64,000 bases of DNA from Streptomyces griseoviridis. Lineage in GTDB: Bacteria > Actinomycetota > Actinomycetes > Streptomycetales > Streptomycetaceae. The notes below the pieces were generated by a model. It was not told the origin of the DNA and ran no database searches. It saw nothing but the letters and a program-made list of their open reading frames with translations. The stretch is taken from assembly GCF_005222485.1 (NCBI RefSeq), contig NZ_CP029078.1, forward strand, positions 2,942,001 to 3,006,000, in the 5' to 3' direction. The position numbers and the translations under genes were made by a program. This document shows, one piece after another, positions 8,838-16,831 of this stretch; the first letter of the stretch is position 1, and each line of letters starts with the position of its first letter.

Positions 8838-10283
8838 ATGCCCGAGCTCACCGCGCGCCGCCGCATGCTGGTTCTCGCCATCTGCTGCATGAGCCTGCTG
8901 ATCGTCAGCCTCGACGTCACCGTCCTGAACGTCGCCCTCCCCTCGATGCAGAAGGAACTGCACGCCAGCACGTCGGGCCTCCAGTGGACGATCGACGCGT
9001 ACACCCTCGTCCTGGCGTCGCTGCTGATGCTCGCGGGCTCCACCGCCGACCGGATCGGCCGCAGACGCGTCTTCATGGCGGGCCTGGTCGTCTTCGGCCT
9101 CGGCTCGCTGCTGTGCTCCATCGCCCCGAGCCTGGACGCGCTGATCGCCTTCCGCATGATCCAGGCGGTGGGCGGCTCGATGCTCAACCCGGTCGCCATG
9201 TCGATCATCACCAACACCTTCACCGACCCGCGTGAACGGGCCAAGGCGATCGGCGTCTGGGGCGCGGTGGTCGGCATATCCATGGCGGCGGGCCCGCTGG
9301 TCGGCGGTCTGCTGGTGGACTCCGTCGGCTGGCGCTCGATCTTCTGGATCAACCTCCCGGTCGCGCTCGCCGCCCTGCTGCTCACCCTGCGCTACATCCC
9401 CGAGTCCCGCGCCCCCAAGGCCCGCCGCCCCGACCCGGTCGGCCAGGTCCTAGTGATGGCGCTGTTCGGTTCGCTGACGTACGCGATCATCGAGGCGCCG
9501 ACGCGCGGCCTGACCACGGTCCTGCCGTTCGCGATCGTCGCGGCGGCGGCCCTGATCGCGCTCCTGTGGTACGAGCCGAGGCGCGACGAACCCCTCATCG
9601 ACCTGCGCTTCTTCCACTCGGCTCCGTTCAGCGGCGCCACCGTGATAGCGATCAGCGCGTTCGCCGCGCTCGGCGGCTTCCTCTTCCTGTCCACGCTGTA
9701 CCTGCAGAACGTCCGTGGCCTCGACGCCCTGCACGCCGGCCTCTGGATGATCCCGCTGGCGCTGCCGACGTTCCTGTTCGCGCCGGTCTCCGGGCGGCTG
9801 ATCGGCAGCCGCGGCCCACGCCCCTCGCTGCTGATCGCGGGCACCGCGATGACCGCGAGCGCCCTGCTGTTCGCCGCGTTCGACGCGGAGACCCACGATG
9901 TGCTGCTCGTCGTCGGATACGTCCTGTTCGGCACCGGTTTCGGGTTCGTGAACGCGCCGATCACCAACACGGCGGTGTCCGGGATGCCGAGGGCGCAGGC
10001 GGGCGTCGCGGCGGCGGTCGCCTCCACCAGCCGCCAGCTCGGCCAGACGCTGGGCGTCGCGGTGATCGGCGCGGTCCTGGCGTCCGGCGTGGGCGCGTCG
10101 TCGTTCAAGGACTCCTTCGTGACGGCGGCGGCCCCCGGCTGGTGGATCCTCACCGGCTGCGGGGCGGCGGTCCTGATCCTCGGCGCCCTGACCAGCGGAC
10201 GCTGGGCCCGCGGCACGGCCGAGCGAACGGCGAAGCGACTTGAGGCGACGGAGGTCGGCGAGGCGGCGGGCGTCAAGGTGTGA
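8838..10283 (+). CDS. MFS multidrug exporter, DHA2 (14-TM) family
   Basis: 481 residues. ATG 8838 is favoured because TAGGA at 8825-8829 is 8 bases upstream; an in-frame ATG at 8829 lacks a usable site. Motif C-type text LDVTVLNVALPSMQKEL lies in helix 1, DRIGRRRVFMAG is the loop 2-3 motif A, and helix 5 has GPLVGGLLVDSVGWRSIFWIN. These are typical of EmrB/QacA proton-driven drug exporters. About 14 hydrophobic segments can be counted. The C-terminus is a short charged tail. The substrate is unknown, and no TetR or MarR gene adjoins it. Confidence 0.9.
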   Translation: MPELTARRRMLVLAICCMSLLIVSLDVTVLNVALPSMQKELHASTSGLQWTIDAYTLVLASLLMLAGSTADRIGRRRVFMAGLVVFGLGSLLCSIAPSLDALIAFRMIQAVGGSMLNPVAMSIITNTFTDPRERAKAIGVWGAVVGISMAAGPLVGGLLVDSVGWRSIFWINLPVALAALLLTLRYIPESRAPKARRPDPVGQVLVMALFGSLTYAIIEAPTRGLTTVLPFAIVAAAALIALLWYEPRRDEPLIDLRFFHSAPFSGATVIAISAFAALGGFLFLSTLYLQNVRGLDALHAGLWMIPLALPTFLFAPVSGRLIGSRGPRPSLLIAGTAMTASALLFAAFDAETHDVLLVVGYVLFGTGFGFVNAPITNTAVSGMPRAQAGVAAAVASTSRQLGQTLGVAVIGAVLASGVGASSFKDSFVTAAAPGWWILTGCGAAVLILGALTSGRWARGTAERTAKRLEATEVGEAAGVKV

Positions 10284-10598
10284 GGGGCGGGGAGCCGGGG
10301 GGCGGGGCCGGGGAGCGGCCCGGTGTGAGCCGGGGCCGGGAGGCGGGGCCGGGAGGCGGGGCCGGGAGGCGGGGCCGGGAGAGGCCCGGTGTGAGCCCGG
10401 TGCCGAGTGCTGGATGCCGGGTGCCGGGCGCTGGATGCCGGGCGCTGGATGCCGGGTGGGGGTGGTGAGCCTCCGATGGCCGCCCGGCGGGGGCTGTCGG
10501 TGATCCGTGGGCGAGCTGTCGGTGGCCGCTGGAACCGTGGGCGGCACGTTGCCTGCGGACAGCCGCGGCAGCCGTCACCCGCGAAGGAGCCCGCCACC
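10284..10598. other. Gap dominated by direct repeats
   Basis: The gap has no gene. GGCCCGGTGTGAGCC occurs at 10316-10330 and again at 10383-10397. Between them a GCCGGGAGGCGGGG-type 14-mer is repeated about three times. The 13-mer GCTGGATGCCGGG occurs exactly at 10409-10421, 10430-10442 and 10444-10456. The repeats have no spacers and look like slippage-derived satellite DNA. The promoter of the downstream SDR gene should lie at the right end. Confidence 0.6.
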
Positions 10599-11588
10599 GT
10601 GTCGCCGTCCGCATCCCCGCAGTCGTCCACACCCCCGTCGTCCTCGATGGCACCGTCGTCCTCCATGGCCCCTTGGAAGGTCGGAAGGCTGCCGCGCGCC
10701 GACGGCCGTGTCTTCCTGGTCACCGGTGGCAACGCCGGCATCGGCTACTTCGTCGCGGAGCAGTTGTCGTCGACCGGGGCCACCGTCGTGCTCGGCAGCC
10801 GCAACGCCGCCAAGGCCGAAGCCGCCACGGCGGCGATCCGCGCGCACGTCGCGGGGGCCCGGGTGCGGGCCGTGCGGCTGGACCTCGCCGACCTCTCGTC
10901 CCTCGCGACGGCGGTGAAGTCTCTGGAGGTGGACCGGCTCGACGGGGTGGTCCACAACGCGGGTGTCGCGCTGGACGACCCGCCGCGCGAGGAGACCGCG
11001 GACGGGCACGAGCTGATGTTCGGCACGAACCACCTCGGACACTTCGCCCTGACCGGCCTGTTGATGCCGCTGCTGTCGGCAGCGCCCGCGGCCCGCGTCG
11101 TCACGGTGGGGAGCTTCGCGGCGAAGTCCGAGCGGCTTGACCTCGACGACCTCCAGTCCCGTGCGGACTACCGACCCCAACGCACCTACGGGCGCTCCAA
11201 GTTGGCGCAGATGTACTTCGGCGTCGAACTCGACCGCAGGCTGCGTGCCGCCGGCGGCACGGTGGCGAGCGTGGTGGCGCACCCCGGCGGCGCGCTGGAC
11301 TCCCTCACCCCGTCACGGCCGCCGGTCCACACCAGGACCACCGGCGTCCGACTGGGTACGGCACCCGCGGCCCTGCTCCTCCAGGGCAAGCACGCGGGCG
11401 CCTGGCCCGTGGTCCGTGCGGTGCTCGATCCGGTCGTGCGCGGCGGCGAGTTGTGGGGACCACGCGTCTTCGGCCTGCGCGGCGAGCCCCGACGGGAACC
11501 CCTCTGGAACCACCTCACGGACACGGCCGTCGCGACAAGGCTGTGGGAGGCGAGCAGCGACCTGACGGGCACGGACCCGTACCCCTGA
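10599..11588 (+). CDS. Short-chain dehydrogenase/reductase (retinol-dehydrogenase-like)
   Basis: 329 residues from GTG 10599, with AAGGAG 9 bases upstream. A Ser/Pro-rich tail of about 35 residues precedes a Rossmann domain with FLVTGGNAGIG (cofactor loop), VVHNAGVAL, VVTVGSFAAK and the catalytic YGRSK. The C-terminal part has the extended form seen in WW-oxidoreductase/retinol-dehydrogenase-like SDRs. The Arg in LGSRNAAKAEA suggests NADP preference. Monocistronic; the substrate is not deducible. Confidence 0.88.
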   Translation: MSPSASPQSSTPPSSSMAPSSSMAPWKVGRLPRADGRVFLVTGGNAGIGYFVAEQLSSTGATVVLGSRNAAKAEAATAAIRAHVAGARVRAVRLDLADLSSLATAVKSLEVDRLDGVVHNAGVALDDPPREETADGHELMFGTNHLGHFALTGLLMPLLSAAPAARVVTVGSFAAKSERLDLDDLQSRADYRPQRTYGRSKLAQMYFGVELDRRLRAAGGTVASVVAHPGGALDSLTPSRPPVHTRTTGVRLGTAPAALLLQGKHAGAWPVVRAVLDPVVRGGELWGPRVFGLRGEPRREPLWNHLTDTAVATRLWEASSDLTGTDPYP

Positions 11589-11758
11589 GGACCCCTGTAA
11601 TGCTCCTGCGGACTGTCCTGGATCGAACCGGCTGTGGAATCGCCGCAGTTCCGCCGGATCGGGTGATCTTTCCGCGGTCGCCTTGTGCCGTCCCTCGGAC
11701 GCGCGTTGTCGTGGCGGTGAGGGGCCGGAGACCGGCCCTCTATCCGGGAGACCACCGT

Positions 11759-12154
11759 ATGGCTATGAAGATCAACACGAAGGTCACTCCGGCGGCCAAG
11801 TCCGCTTGGGTCCGCTGGCTGCCGAACGCCCTGCCGGCCGCCGGCTACATCGCGTTCGACAACACCACCGACGCCCCCTTCGACATCACCAAGATCAAGA
11901 GCCCCGACTACCAGAGGATCACGGTCTACCAGACGGTCGTCGACAGCGAGAGCTCGAAGATGGTCAAGCTGGACAAGGTGACCCTGCCCGCGAAAGGACA
12001 GTTCGCCTTCGCCCCCGGCCAGCACCACATCATGTTCGAGAAGCCGACGCGGCTGATCACGCCCGGCGACAACGCCCGCGTCATCTTCTTCCTCGGCGAC
12101 GGCACCATCCTCAAGGTCAGGATGCCCGTCAGAACCTCTCCCGAGCTGTACTGA
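11759..12154 (+). CDS. PCu(A)C-fold protein without signal peptide
   Basis: 131 residues from ATG 11759, with GGGAG 8 bases upstream. The body follows the PCu(A)C copper-chaperone pattern: AWVRWLPNALPAAGYIAFDN, a middle strand ITVYQTVVD, LPAKGQFAFAPGQHHIMFEK and a closing KVRMPV. Known members are secreted or lipid-anchored and bind Cu(I) through a His, a Met and a later HxM. Here the first His position appears to be Tyr (VYQTV), while the M of SKMVKL and the HIM remain. No export signal is present. It may be a cytosolic relative with changed metal binding. It is 32 bases upstream of a second small gene and probably co-transcribed with it. Confidence 0.6.
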   Translation: MAMKINTKVTPAAKSAWVRWLPNALPAAGYIAFDNTTDAPFDITKIKSPDYQRITVYQTVVDSESSKMVKLDKVTLPAKGQFAFAPGQHHIMFEKPTRLITPGDNARVIFFLGDGTILKVRMPVRTSPELY

Positions 12155-12186
12155 CCCCGCCCCGACCATCTCTGGAGACCTCCGAC

Positions 12187-12564
12187 ATGACCACCTACCA
12201 CCTCGACCTCGGCGACAACAGGACCGAGGCCCTCGACTCCGTCACCCAACTCACCCTCGCGGGCACCGAACTCGACATCGACGCCTTCGCCGCCGGTGAC
12301 GCCAAGGCCCCGGTCCCGCTGTGGGGCGACGTGGTCCTCGCCCGCGGTGGCAGCCGCCACCAGGCCACCACGGCCTGGGTGGAGGACGTCGAGAACACCG
12401 ACACCCACCAGGACGTCATCCTCATCGCGGGCGACCCCGCCGATCCCACGTCCCGCCGGATCCGTCTGGTCGACGCCTGGGCCAGCTCCAGCTACCACCT
12501 GGACGAGGACGACGACCCCGACGCCTTCATGATCACCTTCGCCGACATCGCCGTGGAGAAGTAA
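12187..12564 (+). CDS. Small acidic protein, weakly tail-tube/Hcp-like
   Basis: 125 residues from ATG 12187, with GGAG 9 bases upstream; probably an operon with the PCuAC-fold gene. It is acidic and predicted mostly beta. The C-terminal stretch RLVDAWASSSYHL, an acidic loop, then FMITFADIAVEK, resembles the closing strands of phage tail-tube/Hcp-type proteins, which often read NAWPS followed by a strand ending in an acidic tail. That is family-pattern recall only; no other tail gene is nearby. It could equally be an unrelated beta-sandwich protein. Function unknown. Confidence 0.55.
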   Translation: MTTYHLDLGDNRTEALDSVTQLTLAGTELDIDAFAAGDAKAPVPLWGDVVLARGGSRHQATTAWVEDVENTDTHQDVILIAGDPADPTSRRIRLVDAWASSSYHLDEDDDPDAFMITFADIAVEK

Positions 12565-12984
12565 CGAGCCTGGCGGGAGGCGCCCCCGGCACCTCGGCGC
12601 GAGCACACCGATGACGTGCTGTGCCGTGTCGGGGGACGTTCCATTGCGGACGGGTTCGCCGTCGAGGTAGGGCCGGGTGATGGTGGCCAGGGCGTGGATG
12701 AACTGGGCCTGGGCGGCCCGTACTTCGGTTGTGGTTCGCCGCCCGCGGGGGCGTCCACGGAAGACGTGGGCGGCGGGACGGCGGCGGGAGTGAGCCGCGT
12801 GGCGGGGCCGTCGGGGTTCGCCCCAGGCGTCGAGGCGGCGGGTGAGCCAGTTCACCAAGACGCGGTAGGAGAGCGCGATGCGGGTGAGGGGTTCGCCGGC
12901 CCGGTAGCGGCGGACGATCTCGTCCCTGCGGGCAGCGGCTTCGTCGCGGGCGGCGGCCCGCTCGGCGCGGGTCGGGGGTGGCAC
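12565..12984 (-). pseudogene. HTH-type small protein, probably 3'-truncated
   Basis: From GTG 12984 the frame encodes a basic N-terminus with RRDEIVRRYRAGEPLTRIAL, then YRVLVNWLTRRLDAWGEPRR. This is a resolvase-like helix-turn-helix. A further stretch, QFIHALATITRPYLDGEPVR, still looks protein-like. There is no stop where the gene should end: the frame runs on to about 11926, antisense through both small plus-strand genes. I infer that the original 3' end was lost at a junction near 12565. It follows two genes of the same strand with short spacing and fits the end of a decayed three-gene cassette. Confidence 0.35.
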
Positions 12985-13005
12985 GGGGTCTACATCAGGG
13001 GGACT

Positions 13006-13277
13006 TCAGGGGGACTTCACAGCCGGCGTCAGAGGCGTCTCCACAGGCGGCTTCAGAGGCGTGTCGGGACGGATGTGCAGGTCGTAGACGCAGTCCACGT
13101 CCCGGAACGTGACGAACAGGGGCCGCGCGTCCTAGATCCGGGCGTACCCGGCTCGCTGCCTGCCGGGGTCGTGCGTAAGACCCGGAGGCGGTAGCGCACG
13201 CACTCCCCGGTCCCGAAAACCGGACCGTCCGTCCGCACCTCGGCCCAATAGCCGCAGGCGTCTTCGGGGTTGCTCAC
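13006..13277 (-). pseudogene. Frameshifted and nonsense-mutated hypothetical gene
   Basis: GTG 13277 starts a plausible protein (SNPEDACGYWAEVRTDGPVF, then GECVRYRLRVLRT). Coherence then jumps to the next frame, which reads GYARI, a TAG stop at about 13132-13134, then DARPLFVTFRDVDCVYDLHI, ending at a TGA at 13006-13008. One lost base near 13170 plus a C-to-T change in a CAG codon would explain both lesions. The intact ancestor was about 90 residues. It lies 10 bases after the 74-residue gene and 21 bases before the HTH remnant. Function unknown. Confidence 0.6.
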
Positions 13278-13287
13278 GACGGGCCGC

Positions 13288-13512
13288 TCACAGCACCTCG
13301 CCCCGGCTGCGCGCGTTCGCCCGCGCGGTCCTGGCCCGCAGCAGTTCGTCGGCGTCCGCCGGCCGCACGGTCTGCGGGTCAACGGTCCACTCCACACCGC
13401 CGGTTACCGGACGCAGGTACCAGAGCCCGGACTCGACACCCCGGAACACCCCGACCCGCTCCGCGCTGTCGACCAGCAGTGTCCCGACGCGCGGGATGTC
13501 CTGACTGGGCAT
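13288..13512 (-). CDS. Small conserved hypothetical (VGT/LRP/EW family)
   Basis: 74 residues from ATG 13512, beginning MPSQDIPRVGTLLVDSAERV. It is divergent from the XRE regulator, about 105 bases away. Residues GLWYLRPVTGGVEWTVDP match the pattern of another gene in this window at 37404-37613 (VQLRPRGGGLEWDAEP), so the two are members of one small-protein family, probably an SH3-like beta barrel (inference). Such genes are common beside XRE/DUF397 pairs in Streptomyces. Function unknown. Confidence 0.65.
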   Translation of the reverse strand: MPSQDIPRVGTLLVDSAERVGVFRGVESGLWYLRPVTGGVEWTVDPQTVRPADADELLRARTARANARSRGEVL

Positions 13513-13617
13513 GACCACTCCTCTCCGTAGCGAATCCACTACCAAGCGCATTCAGAGTGACCTAGGATTGAGAACCCTTCAACTAACCGGATGCGAAGGA
13601 AGGAATGGAGTGGAGGC

Positions 13618-14457
13618 ATGGTCAACCGCAAAGAGTTGAACCCTGACAGCAGCCCGCAAGCTGCCTACGGTGCTCGCATGCGTCGATTCCGAGAGGACCG
13701 CGGCTGGAGCCAGGAGGAGCTGGCCAGGGAGTTGGCATATTCTAGTCAGCATATTTCGGCTGTTGAAACTGCTCGGAAGTCGCCGACCCTTCCCTTCTCA
13801 CGCAAGGTCGATCTCGCCTTCAACACCGCAGAGTCCGCCGATTCGTTCGAGCGCGAGTGGCGTGAGATCCGGCACGGGGCCTTGCTGGAGGGTTTCCCGG
13901 AGTACGTCGGACACGAGGGCCGTGCAGTGGAGATCCGGCTGTACGAGATCGGGATCATCCCTGGTCTGTTGCAGACACCGGAGTACACGCGGGTGTTGGC
14001 GGACAGCGCGGTGCGAAGAGGTGCGATCACTCCTGAACACGCGGACGAGCGGGTCGCGTTCATGGCCGAGCGGCAAGGAGCGCTGAAGCGGCAGCGTCCG
14101 CCCATGGTGTTTCTGGTCATGGACGAGAGTTGTATCCGTCGGCCGATCGGTGGCCCCAAGGTCATGGGCGCTCAACTCGACAGCTTGGTTGAGTTCGCGG
14201 CTCGCCCCAACACGGTGCTTCAGGTGGCACCTTTCGATATAGGGGAGCGCCAACCGTTCAATCTGCCGGTCAACTTGCTTACGATGCCTGACCGATCAGT
14301 CTTCGCGTATGCCGAGTCTCAAGCGCAGGGGCATTTCGACCGTGAGGCCACTTCTGTGCTCCCCATGCTGACGGCCTACCATCAACTACAGGCTGAAGCG
14401 CTGTCCCAGGCGGCATCCGTGGCCATGATCGATCAGGCACGAAAGGGCACCCCGTGA
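13618..14457 (+). CDS. XRE-family regulator with DUF5753 domain
   Basis: 279 residues from ATG 13618; GGAG at 13607-13610 is 7 bases upstream. Residues 15-75 are a Cro/CI-type helix-turn-helix (RRFREDRGWSQEELARELAY, then SSQHISAVETARKSP). The remaining 200 residues are the DUF5753 domain (YEIGIIPGLLQTPEYTR, PNTVLQVAPFDIGE). It belongs to the large WhiJ/AbaA-like set in Streptomyces, in which each regulator pairs with small DUF397 proteins. A GTGA overlap couples it to the first DUF397 gene. GC content looks lower than in the flanking genes, consistent with an accessory origin. Confidence 0.9.
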   Translation: MVNRKELNPDSSPQAAYGARMRRFREDRGWSQEELARELAYSSQHISAVETARKSPTLPFSRKVDLAFNTAESADSFEREWREIRHGALLEGFPEYVGHEGRAVEIRLYEIGIIPGLLQTPEYTRVLADSAVRRGAITPEHADERVAFMAERQGALKRQRPPMVFLVMDESCIRRPIGGPKVMGAQLDSLVEFAARPNTVLQVAPFDIGERQPFNLPVNLLTMPDRSVFAYAESQAQGHFDREATSVLPMLTAYHQLQAEALSQAASVAMIDQARKGTP

Positions 14458-14651
14458 CGACCGAGTCTCCTCGTTGGTTCACGTCCTCCTACAGCGACAA
14501 CGGCGGCAACTGCGTCGAGATAGCCGCCAACCTTGCCGCCCGCCAGGGCATCATCCCTGTCCGCGACTCCAAGGTCCCGACCAGTCCAGTCCTCACCTTC
14601 CAGACCAACGTCTTCACCACATTCCTGACCAGCCTTAAGGACACGCCGTGA
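14454..14651 (+). CDS. DUF397 protein, first copy
   Basis: 65 residues. The GTG at 14454 overlaps the TGA of the XRE gene. It has the canonical DUF397 pattern: RWFTSSYSDNGGNCVEIA, then IPVRDSKVP and a hydrophobic end. DUF397 proteins are the cognate partners of XRE/DUF5753 regulators and are thought to modulate their activity. The second copy overlaps its stop. Confidence 0.9.
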   Translation: MTTESPRWFTSSYSDNGGNCVEIAANLAARQGIIPVRDSKVPTSPVLTFQTNVFTTFLTSLKDTP

Positions 14652-14857
14652 TGACCACCGAGACACCCCGCTGGTTCACGTCCTCCCACAGCAACAACGG
14701 TGGTGCCTGCGTTGAGGTCGCCGTGAATCTCGGCGTCTCCCACGGCATCGTCCCCGTCCGGGACAGCAAGGACTCCGGTGGGCCTGAACTGCGCTTCGCC
14801 AGCGGCGCGTTCGCGGGGTTCGTGGCCGGTGTCAAGGGTTCCTTCGGCGTGGTCTGA
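14651..14857 (+). CDS. DUF397 protein, second copy
   Basis: 68 residues from ATG 14651, sharing one base with the upstream stop (an in-frame GTG at 14648 is also possible). RWFTSSHSNNGGACVEVAVN and IVPVRDSKDSGGPELRF are the two DUF397 signatures. It differs from its neighbour by a longer Gly-rich tail ending GFVAGVKGSFGVV. It is the last gene of the XRE-DUF397-DUF397 operon and a terminator hairpin follows. Confidence 0.9.
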   Translation: MTTETPRWFTSSHSNNGGACVEVAVNLGVSHGIVPVRDSKDSGGPELRFASGAFAGFVAGVKGSFGVV

Positions 14858-14860
14858 CCT

Positions 14861-14912
14861 CGACGCCCCGTCGCGTCTCCGACCGCACGTCGGATCGTGT
14901 GGCGGGGCGTCG
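14861..14912 (+). terminator. Nested hairpin after the DUF397 genes
   Basis: Outer arms CGACGCCCCG (14861-14870) and CGGGGCGTCG (14903-14912) pair perfectly. An inner TCCGAC/GTCGGA stem sits in the loop. It starts a few bases after the stop codon. Confidence 0.65.
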
Positions 14913-15050
14913 GAGTCGGTGGGGTAGTTCCATTGTCGCCGTCCGAGAAGGCGCCTGTCACCCTTCTCCGGAATGATCTTTACGCCCGTTATGCACTCGT
15001 AGGGTTGGGCCGGACGAGCACAACGCACCTACTTGGTACGGGAGTTGAGA

Positions 15051-15578
15051 GTGGCCTACGACATCGCCGCGCTGGCGGAGGAACTCACCACCATGGCCGC
15101 GGCCGACCAGCGGTCCACAGCCGACGCGAACAGCGACGACCCCGCACGGCAGTTGGCGTGGCGTCGGCTGACCGCGCGGCACGGTGACCGACTCGGCGAG
15201 ATCATGGCGGAGTTCGGCTGGCCGACGGCGGACCTGGTCGGTGAGGACGCCGCCCGTGCCGCGTGGCTGATCGCCCAGCACGCCGACCGGCAACTCGACG
15301 TCCAGCGGCGGGCCTTGACGCTGATGCGGGAGGCGGTGTCGGCAGGTTCGGCCAACGCGCGCGAGCTGGCCTTCCTGCGGGACCGCACGCTGGTCAACGA
15401 GGGCCGGAACCAGGTGTACGGAACGCAGATCGCCGGCGTGAAGGGCGGCGCGCCGGTTCCGTGGCCCTGCCAGGAGCCCAAGCGCGTGGACGAACTGCGG
15501 GCCGAGGTCGGCATCGAGCCCTTCGACGCGTACGTCGCCCAGTTCCCCATGGCCACCGGAGAGGCTTCGGACGAGTGA
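15051..15578 (+). CDS. DUF6624-like protein
   Basis: 175 residues from GTG 15051, with GGAG at 15041-15044. The pattern FGWPTADLVGEDAARAAWLI, QHAD, RDRTLVNEGRNQVYGTQ and a closing acidic segment with FDAYVAQFP recalls the DUF6624 family. It is soluble, with no signal peptide, and its biochemical role is unknown. The stop is followed by a 440-base gene-free stretch. Confidence 0.65.
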   Translation: MAYDIAALAEELTTMAAADQRSTADANSDDPARQLAWRRLTARHGDRLGEIMAEFGWPTADLVGEDAARAAWLIAQHADRQLDVQRRALTLMREAVSAGSANARELAFLRDRTLVNEGRNQVYGTQIAGVKGGAPVPWPCQEPKRVDELRAEVGIEPFDAYVAQFPMATGEASDE

Positions 15579-15984
15579 GCCCGCGAGGCGCCGTCGCGGT
15601 CGGTGGGCGCGGGCCGGGCACCGCGCGGCCGGTGCCACCGCGCCACGCCAGGATCCGCCGGAACGCCTTGGGGCGCGCCCCTCGTCCACCGAGATTCCGC
15701 CTCGCGATGTTCCCACCGTGGCCGCCCCGGGCACCGGGATTCCGGTGGCCGTCAGACGTGGCCGTCAGGCGTGGTCCCAGAGGTGGCCGTCAGGCGACGG
15801 CGGCGACCAGTAGGGCGAAGGCCGCGGCGATGACGGCGACGCGGAGGGTGCGGCTGCTGGTGGACCGGCTCGCGGTGACCTGAAACGCCGGCCCGGCAGG
15901 CGAGTACCCGACCGGGACGCCCACCCGATGGGCAATCGGGCCGAGCCACGGCGAGCCGAGGGCGTGGCGACGCGGCACCTTTAC
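15579..15984. other. Gene-free gap
   Basis: No supported gene. TGGCCGTCAG occurs three times between about 15747 and 15797. A minus-strand frame at 15790-15978 ends in a hydrophobic stretch but lacks a proper ribosome binding site and was not called. Confidence 0.4.
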
Positions 15985-16014
15985 TTGATAGGCAAGTGAT
16001 AACTTGCCTATGCT
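15985..16014 (+). promoter_or_regulatory. Promoter with embedded perfect palindromic operator
   Basis: A TTGATA -35 box (15985-15990) and a TATGCT -10 box (16009-16014) are 18 bases apart. ATAGGCAAGT (15988-15997) and ACTTGCCTAT (16002-16011) form a perfect 10-base dyad around GATA, covering both boxes. Bound repressor would block polymerase. The predicted start of transcription falls at about 16020-16021, on the GTG start of the regulator gene, so the mRNA is probably leaderless. Confidence 0.8.
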
Positions 16015-16017
16015 GGC

Positions 16018-16320
16018 GTGGTGGCCGACGACCTCTTCAAGGCGCTAGCCGACCCCACCCGCCGCATCATCCTCGACGAACTCGCGAGCCGGTCAGGGCA
16101 GACCCTGTTCGAGATCTGCTCGCGGCTCGCCATGAAGCATCAGCTCGGCATCTCCCGCCAAGGGGTCTCCCAGCATCTCGCGGTGCTGGAGGCCGCGGGG
16201 CTGGTCGACGCGCGGCGGGAGGGGCGCTACAAGTTCCACACCCTGAACACGGCTCCGCTGCGGCAGATCGCCGAGCGGTGGCCCCCGCCCGACCCCTCAG
16301 GACCGGAGAGCACCCCATGA
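16018..16320 (+). CDS. ArsR-type winged-helix repressor
   Basis: 100 residues from GTG 16018; GTG 16021 is equally possible and would fit a leaderless message. The fold is a winged helix: LFKALADPTRRIILDELASR, QLGISRQGVSQHLAVLEAAG, then LVDARREGRYKFHTLN. There are no metal-binding Cys residues like those of classical ArsR/SmtB sensors; it belongs to the PadR/ArsR-like group paired with VOC or SRPBCC genes. The stop overlaps the next ATG. The palindrome over its own promoter implies autoregulation. Confidence 0.88.
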   Translation: MVADDLFKALADPTRRIILDELASRSGQTLFEICSRLAMKHQLGISRQGVSQHLAVLEAAGLVDARREGRYKFHTLNTAPLRQIAERWPPPDPSGPESTP

Positions 16321-16709
16321 AGATCCATCTGACCCAGGTCTTCGTCGACGACCAGGCCAAGGCCCTGCACTTCTACACCGAGATCCTCGGCTTCGTGACC
16401 AAGCACGACGTGCCGGTGGGCGAGAAGGACCGGTGGCTGACCGTCGTCTCGCCCGAGGCACCCGACGGCACCGAACTCCTCCTGGAGCCCCTGGGCCACC
16501 CGGCCGCCAGGACGTACCGCGACGCGCTCGTCGCGGACGGCATCCCGCTCGCCCAGTTCGCCGTCGACGACGTCCGGGCGGAGTACGAGCGCCTGCGCGG
16601 CCTCGGGGTCCGTTTCACCCAGGAGCCGCTGGAGATGGGCCCCGTCACCACCGCGGTCTTCGACGACACCTGCGGCAACCTGATCCAGATCGCCACGCAG
16701 CCGCGGTAG
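16317..16709 (+). CDS. Glyoxalase/VOC-superfamily protein
   Basis: 130 residues, overlapping the repressor stop (ATGA). It has two beta-alpha-beta-beta-beta modules: KIHLTQVFVDDQAKALHFYT at the start, and the second with IPLAQFAVDDVRAEYERL and VFDDTCGNLIQIA. VOC proteins use a metal for isomerase, dioxygenase or drug-binding chemistry. The potential ligands are the first-module His and the late Asp/Asn positions. With the upstream repressor it resembles small-molecule response pairs; the ligand is unknown. Confidence 0.85.
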   Translation: MKIHLTQVFVDDQAKALHFYTEILGFVTKHDVPVGEKDRWLTVVSPEAPDGTELLLEPLGHPAARTYRDALVADGIPLAQFAVDDVRAEYERLRGLGVRFTQEPLEMGPVTTAVFDDTCGNLIQIATQPR

Positions 16710-16831
16710 TCGGTCGCGTACCCGGCTCGGGGCGGGCGGTGGCCGCCGTCCACGGAGGCCCGACGGGACGCGATCTACCCTCGACGTGGGAACCGCCGGG
16801 CGCGGACCGGCCGGAACGTCGGGGGAGAGAC

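Noticed and set aside
11926..12565. Extension of the minus-strand HTH frame through the two small plus-strand genes
   Set aside because: The sequence becomes Gly/Val-rich and loses protein character beyond 12565, so only the upstream part was kept as a remnant.
15790..15978. 62-codon minus-strand frame with a hydrophobic C-terminus
   Set aside because: The purine tract abuts the start codon, there is no family resemblance, and it lies over the ArsR promoter region.
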